From Bacteroidales bacterium (lineage in GTDB: Bacteria > Bacteroidota > Bacteroidia > Bacteroidales > JAGOPY01), in assembly GCA_023229505.1 (NCBI GenBank), contig JALNZD010000013.1:1-64000 (forward strand): a stretch of 64,000 nucleotides of DNA, in the 5' to 3' direction. A program made the translations under genes and the position numbers. The notes under the pieces were generated by a model, which saw only the letters and a program-made list of their open reading frames with translations, had not been told where the DNA came from and made no database searches. Of the stretch, positions 37,578 through 47,259 are shown in pieces (position 1 is the first letter of the stretch; each line of letters opens with the position of its first letter).

Positions 37578-39188
37578 TTAAGCGAATAAAGATTCACCGT
37601 CTTCATTAAGCAGTATATTAAGGTTTTCAGCAAGCAAAGGCATGGTATTGGAAAGCTCTGAATATTTTGGGTTTTTGAAGGCATATTTATAGAGAATGTC
37701 AATCTCATAAATAGTTTCGAGATCGTCAATGTTATCCACTTCCTCATTTTGTATGAGGATAGGGAATTTGTAGTCTCCAAGGATCTCGAATACTTCTTCT
37801 GAAAGCATCAGTTCTCTCAACCAGTTTTTAATTGTTTTCGAGATATATCCGGAGCTGACCTGAAAAGATTCAGATTCAAGGATTTGGTATTGTTGGGCAA
37901 CTGTGTATTCAGAAAGATTGCGTTCAAGAATCATTCTTTCGTACTTATTGATATGTTTTTTGCGCCCTGTAGTACGGAAAACATCGTAAGCTCCAAAGGA
38001 ATTACGGAAGATGAAAGTACGGGAGAATGGTTGCTGACGGAATTCAATCTCATACGTTCTGACCTGTGAAATGATATTGTTAGCTTCGTCTTGAAGCCAA
38101 TAATCATACTTCAGGCAAGCCTTACCATTAGGCAATTTAGCAGCGATACCAAGTGAAACATAGTCCGTGTAGAATTCATGGACTTGATACTGAGCTGTAG
38201 CGAATGAAGTGACTTGATGATTATTGGCGGAAGTGCCATCAGTGTAATATATTTTAATATAAGGGCGAAGCTGTGAAATATCATTGAATACAAGATAGAA
38301 AAGCTTATCCCTTTGGGTAGTGGTAATTCTTTTAACCAAAGGTTGCCAGGTAAGAAAAGCTTTGAAAGCAATGATGAAATCGGATAAACTATATGCAATA
38401 CCGTTTAAGGCAGCAAGGATTTTGTAGTCAAAGCCTCCTAAAACCGCATAATGATCCCCTGAAAGCGTAAAAAGCTTTTTATATTCCCGATCATAGCTTT
38501 CAGCATATAAAACACGGAATTGCTTAATAAAATTAATCCTGGGATGATGAGTATCACCGGCTTCATGAGGCCATTCAAATTCAGGAGTAAGAAAATCGCA
38601 GAGAAGGTCATGGATATCAAAATTACAGTTTCCTGAAAGGTCGGGACCTACCATATCCTGACCAAGCGATTCTTCTGAATTAAGCGGTTTTACCTGAAGA
38701 AAAACATTGTAAAAATCTCTAAGAACCGGATCAATGCCGTCAACTGCTGCAGGATCTTCAGTAATGCCGGCAATAGTACCGGCATTTCGAATTAATTCAA
38801 GGTTATAAAGTTCTCCTTCTTTCCAAGCAACGAAGCGGAGAGAAGTCAAATCATAAACAGTAACTTCAAAATCTTTAGAAAGATAATAGTTGGAATTGAG
38901 ATCTTCACAAAGTACCTGAAGCCAATCATTAAGAGTTTGATTTTCTGTTGCTGTATGCATTTGTTCACCGGAATCATCCGGTTCATCAGCAAGAGGAAAA
39001 GTTATCTGTTTATCATTCCATTTTAGAACGATATTATAGCCTTGATTTTCTTCTGTTTGTGAAAATTTCAAATATAGTTTTGCAGTGACTCCGGCAGTTG
39101 AGTACTGATTATCAGTACCGATAATGACAACTTTAGGGTTGTCAATAGGACAAAGCGTTTCGAGATTTTTTGTAACGGTCAGAGTCAT
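37578..39188 (-). CDS. phage tail protein, uncharacterised
   Basis: A 536-aa protein directly after the tape-measure gene, where distal-tail or baseplate hub proteins usually lie. It starts MTLTVTKNLETLCPIDNPKV and is beta-rich throughout; the C-terminal part is acidic (NEEVDNIDDLETIYEIDILY). No known domain recognised. Role inferred from order. Confidence 0.6.
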   Translation of the reverse strand: MTLTVTKNLETLCPIDNPKVVIIGTDNQYSTAGVTAKLYLKFSQTEENQGYNIVLKWNDKQITFPLADEPDDSGEQMHTATENQTLNDWLQVLCEDLNSNYYLSKDFEVTVYDLTSLRFVAWKEGELYNLELIRNAGTIAGITEDPAAVDGIDPVLRDFYNVFLQVKPLNSEESLGQDMVGPDLSGNCNFDIHDLLCDFLTPEFEWPHEAGDTHHPRINFIKQFRVLYAESYDREYKKLFTLSGDHYAVLGGFDYKILAALNGIAYSLSDFIIAFKAFLTWQPLVKRITTTQRDKLFYLVFNDISQLRPYIKIYYTDGTSANNHQVTSFATAQYQVHEFYTDYVSLGIAAKLPNGKACLKYDYWLQDEANNIISQVRTYEIEFRQQPFSRTFIFRNSFGAYDVFRTTGRKKHINKYERMILERNLSEYTVAQQYQILESESFQVSSGYISKTIKNWLRELMLSEEVFEILGDYKFPILIQNEEVDNIDDLETIYEIDILYKYAFKNPKYSELSNTMPLLAENLNILLNEDGESLFA

Positions 39189-39230
39189 GGTGCAAATGTG
39201 ATATTGAAATGATAAACCTAAAAGGACAAA

Positions 39231-42200
39231 TTAAAGCGATGAATTGGCCTTTGAGGACAATTTGGAATACCGGGAATCAACATCTTTATGAGTGCGGATG
39301 TACTCATCATTGGCAAGTAATTTGGCCTGAATACCATTTTCAAGGTTTCTGTTAAGCCGGTCCATTGTTAAAGTCTGAGCAGCTAAGATGGTTGCGATTT
39401 GCTTTTGCGAATCCCTGGCCTCTCCCCTATCTATGTTTGAATAATCGCCTGAAGCGAATTGAGGCACACGAGCGTTTTGGATAGCCTGGATGACATGAGG
39501 ATAATTCACCATCAGATTTTTTGTCGTGGCAGGATCTACGATCAATTCAGGTTTTTCACCGACCAGGATTGCCGGGGAATTGATCAGGCCGGTGGATGGT
39601 GAATCGATAACAGGACCGGAATATTTTTTTCCGTCCTGTTGGCCGATGACATCATATTTTCCGGAATAAGCTTGCGGAATAGGTTCTGAAGCAATGGCAG
39701 CTATTTGAAGTGCGCCCATCCCTCCTATTAAGATTGCCAAAGCAATGCCAAGCCAGGGAGGTGGTGTTGCAAGTGCCGAAGTAACTCCCATTGCAGTATT
39801 GATAAAGGCTTGAAAAATAGCGGTTTCCTTATTTCTTACAGCTTGATCATGCGCTATTTTTCTTTTCTTAGCATCAAGTTCTTCATCAAGTGCAGAAACT
39901 CGCTTGTTGTATCTTTCCTGTGAAATACGGTTGTATTTCAAAAGATTATCTAACATTTCCTTTCTGGAATTAATATGCTCCTCGAATTCGATCAATGATC
40001 TTTCCTCGCTATTTGATCTGATTTCATTGATCATGGAAAAAGCGTTTGACATGGCACCGGCAAGGGCAAGCATCTCAGTGAGTTCAATTTTGCCGTTTTT
40101 AAGATTGGTAAGCATGTTTGCCCAATCTTCTGCAGACATTCCAAAAATGTCTGTTTTAATGCCTATTTCAATGGTTGGTTCTTCAGTTGGTTTAGCCGAA
40201 GGCATTCCAAGATTAGCAAGAGCAAGTTTTACTTCCTCGATCTTTTTCAGCAAAGCATCCTTTGCTTCATCAGAAAGAACCGAAGATTCAAGATCAAGGC
40301 TGAAATTATCTGCTGAAGGCAATTCTTCCTGAAGCATTTTAAGCAAAGTCTCAAGATGCTTTCTGGTGCGATCTTCCGTTTGTTTATCGTACCAGGCTGT
40401 AAAAGCAGCTTTTTCCTGTTCGTTGTCACCAATGATTTTGAGTTGTTCTTTATAAGCCTGTTCCCTTTGAGAATTTTCAAGCTCAAAGTCGGACTGAAGT
40501 TTAGTGACATCGGCGGAAAAAGCATCATCATTGATCTTGCTAATATTTAAAAGATGTTGCTTAAGAAGAATTTCCTGAATGGAAATATCTTCTGCTGTCA
40601 TATCCTCCTTCTTTTTGTTGAAGATACCGGCCTGACGGAGACGATCTTCATAAGCAACATTTTCTTGATTGATAAGGCTCTGTGCATTTAAAAGAACTTG
40701 CTTGCGATATTCCTCCATTTTTTCCTGTTCTTTTTCAGCATCTTTTTCGGCTTTAGACTTTTTACCATCTCCTTCAGGAACATAGCCAGTTGAGCCACTG
40801 CCCTCACCACCGCCAAAGTTACCTCCGGTATTCAGAGTTGTTTGAAGCCCAAGTAAAGCCTTCATTTGAGCAATCCTTGCGGAAAGATCAGCGCCCTGTG
40901 TTAATTTATCATCATATTTAATTTGCTGCTGTTGTAATTCCTTCCAGATGGCTTCAACACCAAAAAGAGCTGATTTTTCTTTATCATAATAAATACCGGC
41001 CTCATTATCCCATGTTTGAGAAGATTCTCCTCTTGCATCCCTGGCTTCTATAGCTTTTTGTTGGAAAGCAATTATTTGGTTTACTCTTTCTTCCATAGAT
41101 AATTCTGAGTTCAAAGCAATAGACTCATCAATCTTACGCATAGCATCCATAAGATTAACTTCCATATTTAGTTTTGTTTGAAGCACTTTAGCTTGTTTAG
41201 CTGCGGATTTTTGTTCATCTTCTTCAAGGTTAGCAATAACAATTCGATTAGCCATTTCTTCGTTATAGGCACGAAGGTTGGTTACAAGTTGGGCTGTTTC
41301 AAGCTTTTCTGCTTTCAGACCAGCTGTGATTTTTGGATTGATTTTGTTCAATTCAGTCAATACCGTTTGACGTTGTTCTTCTGTAGTATTGGCTTTTGTC
41401 AATTCAAAAACTAATCGATTTACTTCTCTTTGTTCTGATCTTAAAGCTGCATCAACAGGAACTTTAATCCATTCATACAATGAAGTGGTTATATTTTGCA
41501 AAGCCTTGTTAATGCCTGAATTAACAAACATGGAATTAAATCGCTTACCAAGTTTATCAATGGTAGCGGCAAGATTTGTGTTTTTGGTATTAAATTCATT
41601 GGTAAGACTGGTTCCCTTATTGAATTCATCATTTGAAAGAGCCTGTTGATCTTTGAGCATTTTAGTGTTGCTGGCTAAAGTAGCAAGCACACCAACAGAA
41701 CGAGCGCCAGCAAGTCCTAAACCATCCATTTTCTTTGCCATCAAAGCAAGTCCTGCGTTATTGCCGTTTAATCCTTCCAAGAACTTAACAAGAGCTGCAT
41801 TGGAATCAGTTTTAAGAAGATTCGAAAAATCCTGAACTTCCATTCCGGCAATTTTGGCATATTCGCCAGGATCTTTAAACATACTCACGAATACCTTAGA
41901 GAGAGTGGTTGTAGAAACTTCTGCAGTTTGACCAAGCTGGTCCAATGTAGCTCCAAGCCCTAAAATATTTTGAAGGGAAATGTCTGCTTGTTTTCCGGCT
42001 CCACCGAGCCTTCTTGCAAAATTCACAAGATAAAGTTCACTTGCACTGGAAGCAGCACCAAGAGCATTTATAGCAGAACCGGTTTTAAGAAGGCTTTGCT
42101 CGAGGCCAAGAGATTGCTTGAGGCCGAATAAATCAGTAAGCTTCCCAAGTGAATTGATAGCGGCTTCCGCATTACCGCCAAGATCGGCAGAAAGAGCGAC

Positions 42201-42950
42201 ATTGATTTGATCTGCAGCCTTGACGAAATTATAAATATCAGTAACTCCGGTAATACCCAATTTCCCGGCAACGACTGCAAGATCCCGAAGCTCTTGTCTG
42301 GATGATCGGGTATCAATGTTTTTAAACATTGAATTTAAGCGTTTGACTTCTTCTTCGGTCATACCGGTAGTTTTCATTACGTCCGCCAATGAATCAGCAA
42401 GTTTTGCATTTCCCTGAATCATTGAAGCAATGGCAAGTCCGGCAGCGGCAGCTCCGGCAACAACTCCCATTGCAAGAGCCTGGTATTTGTTAAATGAATC
42501 AGCCAATTTGCCGAACATACCGCTTCCACCTTTGGCCGAACCTTTTAATTCCGCCATTCTCTTATTAACGGATTGCAATTGTGTATCAACCTGTTTGAAA
42601 GCAAGTGTACCAGGGGTAAGATTAGCTTTCATCACACGAAGCTTGGCGGCTTCCTTATTGAGTTGGTTCATCGTGAGACCTGTAAGGCCAATTGATTTGC
42701 GAAGCTGATCCTGAGCGACCTTATTTTGGTCAACAGCAATTTTGTTTTGTGTGATTTTTTGATTTAATGCTGATAAGGTTTTGCCGTAATCAGCATCAGT
42801 TTTATTAAGCTTCTTTTTTTCCAGGAGAAGCTCCTTGTAAGATTTTCCAAGGCTAGTAGCTTCCTTTTCAAGTTTGCCTAACTCATTTTTTGCTGCAGAT
42901 CCATTAACTGAAATGGTTAATTCGATCCTGTCATTCGTGATTTTACCCAT
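39231..42950 (-). CDS. phage tail tape measure protein
   Basis: A 1239-aa protein, the longest in the phage. Long N-terminal coiled coil, hydrophobic helix MGVVAGAAAAGLAIASMI (~160-178), a TP901-type core (TGMTEEEVKRLNSMF, DLAVVAGKLGITGV, AINALGAASSAS), a second coiled-coil region, and a C-terminal hydrophobic segment (WLGIALAILIGGMGALQIAA). These are hallmarks of tape measures of long-tailed phages; length sets tail length. Presence implies a siphovirus- or myovirus-like tail. It overlaps the upstream gene by 8 bp. Confidence 0.92.
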   Translation of the reverse strand: MGKITNDRIELTISVNGSAAKNELGKLEKEATSLGKSYKELLLEKKKLNKTDADYGKTLSALNQKITQNKIAVDQNKVAQDQLRKSIGLTGLTMNQLNKEAAKLRVMKANLTPGTLAFKQVDTQLQSVNKRMAELKGSAKGGSGMFGKLADSFNKYQALAMGVVAGAAAAGLAIASMIQGNAKLADSLADVMKTTGMTEEEVKRLNSMFKNIDTRSSRQELRDLAVVAGKLGITGVTDIYNFVKAADQINVALSADLGGNAEAAINSLGKLTDLFGLKQSLGLEQSLLKTGSAINALGAASSASELYLVNFARRLGGAGKQADISLQNILGLGATLDQLGQTAEVSTTTLSKVFVSMFKDPGEYAKIAGMEVQDFSNLLKTDSNAALVKFLEGLNGNNAGLALMAKKMDGLGLAGARSVGVLATLASNTKMLKDQQALSNDEFNKGTSLTNEFNTKNTNLAATIDKLGKRFNSMFVNSGINKALQNITTSLYEWIKVPVDAALRSEQREVNRLVFELTKANTTEEQRQTVLTELNKINPKITAGLKAEKLETAQLVTNLRAYNEEMANRIVIANLEEDEQKSAAKQAKVLQTKLNMEVNLMDAMRKIDESIALNSELSMEERVNQIIAFQQKAIEARDARGESSQTWDNEAGIYYDKEKSALFGVEAIWKELQQQQIKYDDKLTQGADLSARIAQMKALLGLQTTLNTGGNFGGGEGSGSTGYVPEGDGKKSKAEKDAEKEQEKMEEYRKQVLLNAQSLINQENVAYEDRLRQAGIFNKKKEDMTAEDISIQEILLKQHLLNISKINDDAFSADVTKLQSDFELENSQREQAYKEQLKIIGDNEQEKAAFTAWYDKQTEDRTRKHLETLLKMLQEELPSADNFSLDLESSVLSDEAKDALLKKIEEVKLALANLGMPSAKPTEEPTIEIGIKTDIFGMSAEDWANMLTNLKNGKIELTEMLALAGAMSNAFSMINEIRSNSEERSLIEFEEHINSRKEMLDNLLKYNRISQERYNKRVSALDEELDAKKRKIAHDQAVRNKETAIFQAFINTAMGVTSALATPPPWLGIALAILIGGMGALQIAAIASEPIPQAYSGKYDVIGQQDGKKYSGPVIDSPSTGLINSPAILVGEKPELIVDPATTKNLMVNYPHVIQAIQNARVPQFASGDYSNIDRGEARDSQKQIATILAAQTLTMDRLNRNLENGIQAKLLANDEYIRTHKDVDSRYSKLSSKANSSL

Positions 42951-43377
42951 TGGATGCTAAAAATTTATCGTGACGGAGAATTTGAGCCTTAAGCATTTCC
43001 TTAGTCTCATCGGTGAAACCATTAGCCAGGTCATAGATTAGATGATTGAGAGTTCCGAAAACAGTCTTATTGTACCAGGGCTTTTTTCTTCGAGAAGACC
43101 TGACACCTACCATTTGTTCTAAAAGACTGCTTTCTTTGATAGATTTACGACCGGCGCCGATTTCCTGAAACCGGCCATACAGGTAAAAATCTATGACCAA
43201 TTCTCCGGAAGCCATACTCTCCTGCATATTGACATGAAATGAAAGGGAATTGATCAGTCTGGAACTGTCAATGAGTTCTTGAGTAAGAATTGCGTTTTGC
43301 AATTCTTCCTTCAAGTACATTCCATGACCAATAAGCTTAGCACGAATGAAACGCCATTCTAATTCCTGATCTGTCAT
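42943..43377 (-). CDS. hypothetical phage protein before tape measure (tail-completion position)
   Basis: A 144-aa basic protein, possibly a tail-completion or virion-morphogenesis factor (it has the YGRFQEIGAGRKSIKESS stretch reminiscent of phage morphogenesis proteins). It overlaps the tape-measure start by 8 bp. In related phages this place is held by tail chaperone or gpG-like proteins. Its upstream neighbour in the operon is now 1.36 kb away because of the DUF6602 cassette. Confidence 0.55.
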   Translation of the reverse strand: MTDQELEWRFIRAKLIGHGMYLKEELQNAILTQELIDSSRLINSLSFHVNMQESMASGELVIDFYLYGRFQEIGAGRKSIKESSLLEQMVGVRSSRRKKPWYNKTVFGTLNHLIYDLANGFTDETKEMLKAQILRHDKFLASNG

Positions 43378-43511
43378 AACAGAACAAAAATGGGATGACT
43401 CACAAAAGCAACAAAGGACAGATCAAAGAGTCTGTGCTTCTGTTCCTTTAAATTTATTGTATATTTATACCCATGTTAGCATTCATTGCCCTGCTGCATA
43501 AAAACTAGATT

Positions 43512-44588
43512 ATGATTGAAAAAAAGATAACATATATGAAGTTGTCTCAAAGATTAGTGAATATACTCAATTCTCATGAACAACCTCAGATTCAAATTGG
43601 TTCAGTACCTGTTCTCTCAAAATTACCAAACCATGACCTTTTTGATTTCATGAGCAATCAGACTAGAGATATTCAGCAAGAATATAACAGGATTCAAAAA
43701 CGTGTGACTGAAGACCCAGGAACAGCTGGTGATCAGGGAGAAGAAAACTGGGCCACATTATTAAGGCAATGGTTACCTCCTGCTTTTTCAATAATTACAA
43801 AAGGTAGAATTATTAGTACAGATGGAATAGCATCACCCCAGATAGATATTTTAGTCTTATACCCTACTTATCCGGATTATCTTAAAGATAAAAAACTATA
43901 TTTAGCTGGGGGTGTTGCGGCGGCATTCGAATGTAAAACAACATTAAAAACAGAGCATATAAAAAAAGTTATTGGCAATTGTATTCAAATTAAAGAACAT
44001 GCTTTACCAATTAGAGGAACCTTATATCGTGATTTAAATAGTACAATAATTTATGGACTTCTTGCTCATTCACATTCTTGGAAAAATTCAACTGAAAAGA
44101 ACCTTTCAAGAGTATATGATACTCTTTTTGAACAAGACCTTGAACAAGTAGATCATCCTTGCAAAACTTTGGACATAATGTGTGTCGCTGATTTAGGACT
44201 TTGGAGTTCTACAAAAGGCTTTTTTGGATCGCATAAATTTCAAAATGATTCAAAGAAAAACAATTGGTTGGATAAATTTAAAGATGGAGCATGTTTTACC
44301 TCATATCTTAGTTTCAACAAAAATGATGAGAACCAACTCGAGAACTTTGAACCTATTGGTTCCATGCTTGTAAAATTGATTGAAATGTTATCTTGGCAAT
44401 ATCCTGATTTAAGAAGGATTGCTCATTATCTTATAGGAACATATTTATCAGGTTCAGGGAAAGGAATAGTGAGATTATGGTCATTGGATAAATTAACTTC
44501 TGAAGTTAGACAAGTTATAACGTCAGGTCATATTCTTAAAGATTCACCGCCAATGGAATGGAATGAATGGGGAACAAAATTTAATTAA
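43512..44588 (+). CDS. DUF6602 nuclease-like protein
   Basis: A 358-aa protein matching the DUF6602 pattern: DPGTAGDQGEENWATLLRQW (~68-87), SPQIDILVLYPTYP (108-121) and AAFECKTTLK (137-146). E77, D112 and E140-x-K142 reproduce a PD-(D/E)xK nuclease core, so it is probably a DNA- or nucleic-acid-cutting enzyme; this is fold-pattern inference. AT-rich relative to its phage neighbours and opposite in strand, it is the only gene of a cassette-like insertion. It may be an anti-phage or anti-plasmid effector. Confidence 0.78.
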   Translation: MIEKKITYMKLSQRLVNILNSHEQPQIQIGSVPVLSKLPNHDLFDFMSNQTRDIQQEYNRIQKRVTEDPGTAGDQGEENWATLLRQWLPPAFSIITKGRIISTDGIASPQIDILVLYPTYPDYLKDKKLYLAGGVAAAFECKTTLKTEHIKKVIGNCIQIKEHALPIRGTLYRDLNSTIIYGLLAHSHSWKNSTEKNLSRVYDTLFEQDLEQVDHPCKTLDIMCVADLGLWSSTKGFFGSHKFQNDSKKNNWLDKFKDGACFTSYLSFNKNDENQLENFEPIGSMLVKLIEMLSWQYPDLRRIAHYLIGTYLSGSGKGIVRLWSLDKLTSEVRQVITSGHILKDSPPMEWNEWGTKFN

Positions 44589-44596
44589 TAGATAAC

Positions 44597-44728
44597 GAAT
44601 GCTAACCCATGGTCAGCGAGCATGCGGGTGCAGGTGGGTTTGCAAGGTTTGTGGCTCGTAAACAAAACTTGCTTTAAACTTATAGGTTATCGCTTCGCGC
44701 TCCACGCACGACTCGTTACCATCAACCG
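44597..44728 (+). repeat. attC-like site of the DUF6602 cassette
   Basis: R'' GAATGCTAAC at 44597-44606, spacer, L'' region ATGGTCAGCGAG, variable loop, L' region CTCGTTACCAT, spacer CAACC, then the cut position G44728|TT. R'' is complementary to the cassette's own 5' end at 43474-43483. Confidence 0.65.
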
Positions 44729-44740
44729 TTAACGAAAGAT

Positions 44741-45244
44741 TCAGTTCCATTTTGAAGAATCATACTCTAAGTCAGCAATCAGGTTTACCGGAAAGCGAAA
44801 CATGATCCCGAAATGATTTTCAAAAACAGGACCGATCATTTCCCATCGGACCTGGTCCGGATCAAAATCAGGAATGGCTTTTAAAGAAATCAAATCACAG
44901 CCTTGCTGATCGTACTGGATCCGTGATACAATTTCCATCCCAATGGAAAAAGTATCCTGGAAGATTTGCAGCTCGGTTGCAAAATCATCAATTTTCTTGC
45001 AATGATCAAGTACAAGGAAGCCGCCTTCGATGGAAAAAAGGGGATTGTCAGCCTTTTTATCAATGACTTTGCCGGAAAGTTTCAACAGGACAATGGCCGG
45101 ATATTTAATTGTTGAATTGGTCGAAGACAACAATTCATTAATGTCCATCATAAAGAAATGTTTCTTTCCAGAGGAATGAAGGATTTGTTTATGTTTCTCG
45201 GCCAGGGATTGAAAATACTGGATATAGGAGGAAAGATCAGCCAT
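44741..45244 (-). CDS. phage hypothetical protein (head-tail connector position)
   Basis: A 167-aa protein (start MADLSSYIQYFQSLAEKHKQ) between the portal-side genes and tape-measure-side genes. It is mixed alpha/beta with no membrane segment; it may be a tail-tube terminator or connector. The ATG at 45244 overlaps the upstream gene's stop by 8 bp and is preferred over the longer frame starting at 45289. Confidence 0.6.
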   Translation of the reverse strand: MADLSSYIQYFQSLAEKHKQILHSSGKKHFFMMDINELLSSTNSTIKYPAIVLLKLSGKVIDKKADNPLFSIEGGFLVLDHCKKIDDFATELQIFQDTFSIGMEIVSRIQYDQQGCDLISLKAIPDFDPDQVRWEMIGPVFENHFGIMFRFPVNLIADLEYDSSKWN

Positions 45245-46154
45245 TGTCTGCGGGTTTAGTATTTTGTTTGTTGAAACGGATTTTTTCATTCAGGTCAAAA
45301 AGGATGGTATGGATCGGCAGCTCCATCACTTTATTGATGTCGACAATATTCTCATTGGTCAAGGCTCGGAATACTCCTGCCCAACCGGTAGAGTCTGGGT
45401 GTTCTGCTCCATCGGAAGAGAAAACATAAGGATATCTAAACAATAAATCATTACGACATCCCTGAAAGAACAAAAAGACAGCGTATTTGATCTGTAAACT
45501 CAATGAGAATGCGTTGTGTGAATTCTGCATGTACTGTAGATCGGTATAATTCATTCTCACAGAGTTGACTTTATCAGAAAAGAGCTTTTCTATTCTCCAG
45601 TACCATTTTTTCCGCCTGTAAAGAATGCCGACCAGGTCATTCAGGTAAAGCGGATCCGCTGTCGAGCAGAAGGCGAGAAAAGCAGCATCCGCTTTGGCAT
45701 ACTCTATACCGATAACATCTTTGATGAAATCGGCAGGACCATAAAGGTGAAGCGGTGGCCAAAGGCCACGGCGAACGGTAATTCTTGGCAGGAGGTTTCT
45801 CGTAAGTGTATTGGAAGATGTGGAAGATGATGAATGAATCCATGTGAGCATTTGAGATAGTACGAGAAGATCCTCCTGCAAGAATACCTTAACCTTACCC
45901 CTACTGACACCTCTGCGGGTCACCGATGGAAATGGGAAAAGCCTGTACAGACCTTTAGCCATTGCCAACTGGCCGTTGTATTGAATAAGGTATTTTTTGA
46001 TGCCCAAAAAGCCAATGAGGGCGTATTTTAAAAAATCGCTTGGGATATAGAAATGAGTGAACAGGTCTGATATTATCAACAGATCATTCTTTGAAATCTC
46101 CTGCCAGTTTTCGGGCAGAAGATATTTTTTACCTTCTATTGAAACATCAATCAT
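45237..46154 (-). CDS. phage hypothetical protein
   Basis: A 305-aa protein starting MIDVSIEGKKYLLPENWQEI, similar in layout to Bacteroidota phage proteins that follow the DUF6712-type connector gene. It is helical, with a Ser/Thr-rich linker (SSSSTSSNTLTRN, ~107-119) and no catalytic motif. It overlaps its neighbours by 4 and 8 bp, so it is part of the same translational chain. Confidence 0.6.
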   Translation of the reverse strand: MIDVSIEGKKYLLPENWQEISKNDLLIISDLFTHFYIPSDFLKYALIGFLGIKKYLIQYNGQLAMAKGLYRLFPFPSVTRRGVSRGKVKVFLQEDLLVLSQMLTWIHSSSSTSSNTLTRNLLPRITVRRGLWPPLHLYGPADFIKDVIGIEYAKADAAFLAFCSTADPLYLNDLVGILYRRKKWYWRIEKLFSDKVNSVRMNYTDLQYMQNSHNAFSLSLQIKYAVFLFFQGCRNDLLFRYPYVFSSDGAEHPDSTGWAGVFRALTNENIVDINKVMELPIHTILFDLNEKIRFNKQNTKPADNG

Positions 46155-47257
46155 AATAGACAGATTCCCTTATCAGCACTGTTTATGAATTCAGACCGGT
46201 GGAGAGTGACAGTAGGATTAACATATCTTGATGAATCAAAATAGATTTTATATTTTGATGCACTGGCGTTAACATCAAGGTAGATCTGAACGTCTTTAAT
46301 TTCAGCAAGTCCTTCAGCCTGTAGTTTTTCAATTGCAACAGCCTTATCGAGTTTGCCGGCTGGATTTTTAGCCGATACGGTTCCAAAGGAGGAAACGAGA
46401 TTTGAATAAACTCCTTCGGGGAATACCTCAATTGAAAACCTTGTAATGGCTTCGGCCATGGCAAGGTGAGCAATTGCAGGGCGAATCTTTTTGAGGATGG
46501 CCGTGTCTTCTGCTGTATGTGCTGAAGTTTTAAGCAATACCAGCAAGGAATCATAATATTCCTGCGATAAGGTATAAGCTGCATACTTGGATTCTATACT
46601 ACGAATGATTGGCTTAAGCGCAAGGAAAAGCCTTCGGCTGTTCCGGATATGGAAAGCGTCATTGAAAAGCTTGGTAGTATATAATAAGGAATCCATTGTT
46701 TCCGTGAAAGATTCAGAACTTACCCAGGTAGGATAGTCAGCTTTATGGCTTTCTAAATGGACAAGCAGAACATCAGAAAAAAGATAGGCTTTATTCAGCC
46801 AGGATGCTTTAGCTGCTTCAACCTGCCATTGAAAAGCTGTTTTGTGTGTTTCATCCGTGACGATCTGCATTCCTGCATCCGTGATGTGCAAGCTGTATTC
46901 ATCAGCACCGATGTAATAAGCAAAATTGATCAGGACTCGCTGAACCAGGGGAAGTATTGCCGTTAGTGCCTCGTTGGTTTCAACTTGTGATTGGGAAGTC
47001 GAACCAGATTCTTCAGGCACAACAGAAAGAGAAGGACTTAAACTGGCAGAAGCAGAAACGGAAGTCGATCCTGAACTTTCCGAATTGTACCATTCAGAAA
47101 GCAGGTTATAAAGTCCTTCCCCAAGAAGGTCTTTAACATAAAGGATTTCTGCTGCGGCAATATGAGGCCGAATTTTAGCAAAGCTTCCATTCTGGGAAAC
47201 GGAAAGATATTGTTTAATCTCCGCAAGGTCGATATTAAAAGCTTCTTTGAATAACAT
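46151..47257 (-). CDS. phage head-module protein with Ser-rich linker (DUF6712-like)
   Basis: A 368-aa protein immediately after the portal gene. It is mostly helical (MLFKEAFNIDLAEIKQYLSV at the start) with a low-complexity serine-rich insert at ~58-92 (SGSTSVSASASLSPSLSVV). It resembles Bacteroidota phage proteins grouped as DUF6712, usually in the portal/connector neighbourhood. It is in the position where a capsid or connector would be expected, but no HK97-like capsid features are visible. Confidence 0.6.
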   Translation of the reverse strand: MLFKEAFNIDLAEIKQYLSVSQNGSFAKIRPHIAAAEILYVKDLLGEGLYNLLSEWYNSESSGSTSVSASASLSPSLSVVPEESGSTSQSQVETNEALTAILPLVQRVLINFAYYIGADEYSLHITDAGMQIVTDETHKTAFQWQVEAAKASWLNKAYLFSDVLLVHLESHKADYPTWVSSESFTETMDSLLYTTKLFNDAFHIRNSRRLFLALKPIIRSIESKYAAYTLSQEYYDSLLVLLKTSAHTAEDTAILKKIRPAIAHLAMAEAITRFSIEVFPEGVYSNLVSSFGTVSAKNPAGKLDKAVAIEKLQAEGLAEIKDVQIYLDVNASASKYKIYFDSSRYVNPTVTLHRSEFINSADKGICLL

Positions 47258-47259
47258 GA

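Larger units (their letters stand above)
43475..44728 (+). mobile_element. integron-type gene cassette (DUF6602) inserted in phage late operon
   Basis: The 5' end GTTAGCATTC (43474-43483) is the exact reverse complement of GAATGCTAAC (44597-44606) just after the gene's stop. Downstream, ATGGT..CGAG and CTCG..ACCAT form the inner stem of a ~130-nt hairpin that ends at CCG|TTAACG (44728|44729). This is the geometry of an integron cassette: R'' and L'' boxes, variable loop, L', and an R' box that is completed only when the cassette is circular. The cassette lies antisense to the flanking phage genes and contains a single gene. Confidence 0.7.

Noticed and set aside
37532..37780. Upstream extension of the fibre gene at 36095 (signal-like N-terminus)
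   Set aside because: It overlaps the previous gene heavily and would give a membrane-signal N-terminus improbable for a virion protein; the start MALPQKISELPPAT fits the fibre-module family.
44589..44740. Hairpin after the DUF6602 gene as a simple terminator
   Set aside because: The stem is long, imperfect, interrupted by a ~70-nt loop and lacks a U run; its arms match integron attC geometry and one arm is complementary to the cassette's far end, which a terminator would not need.
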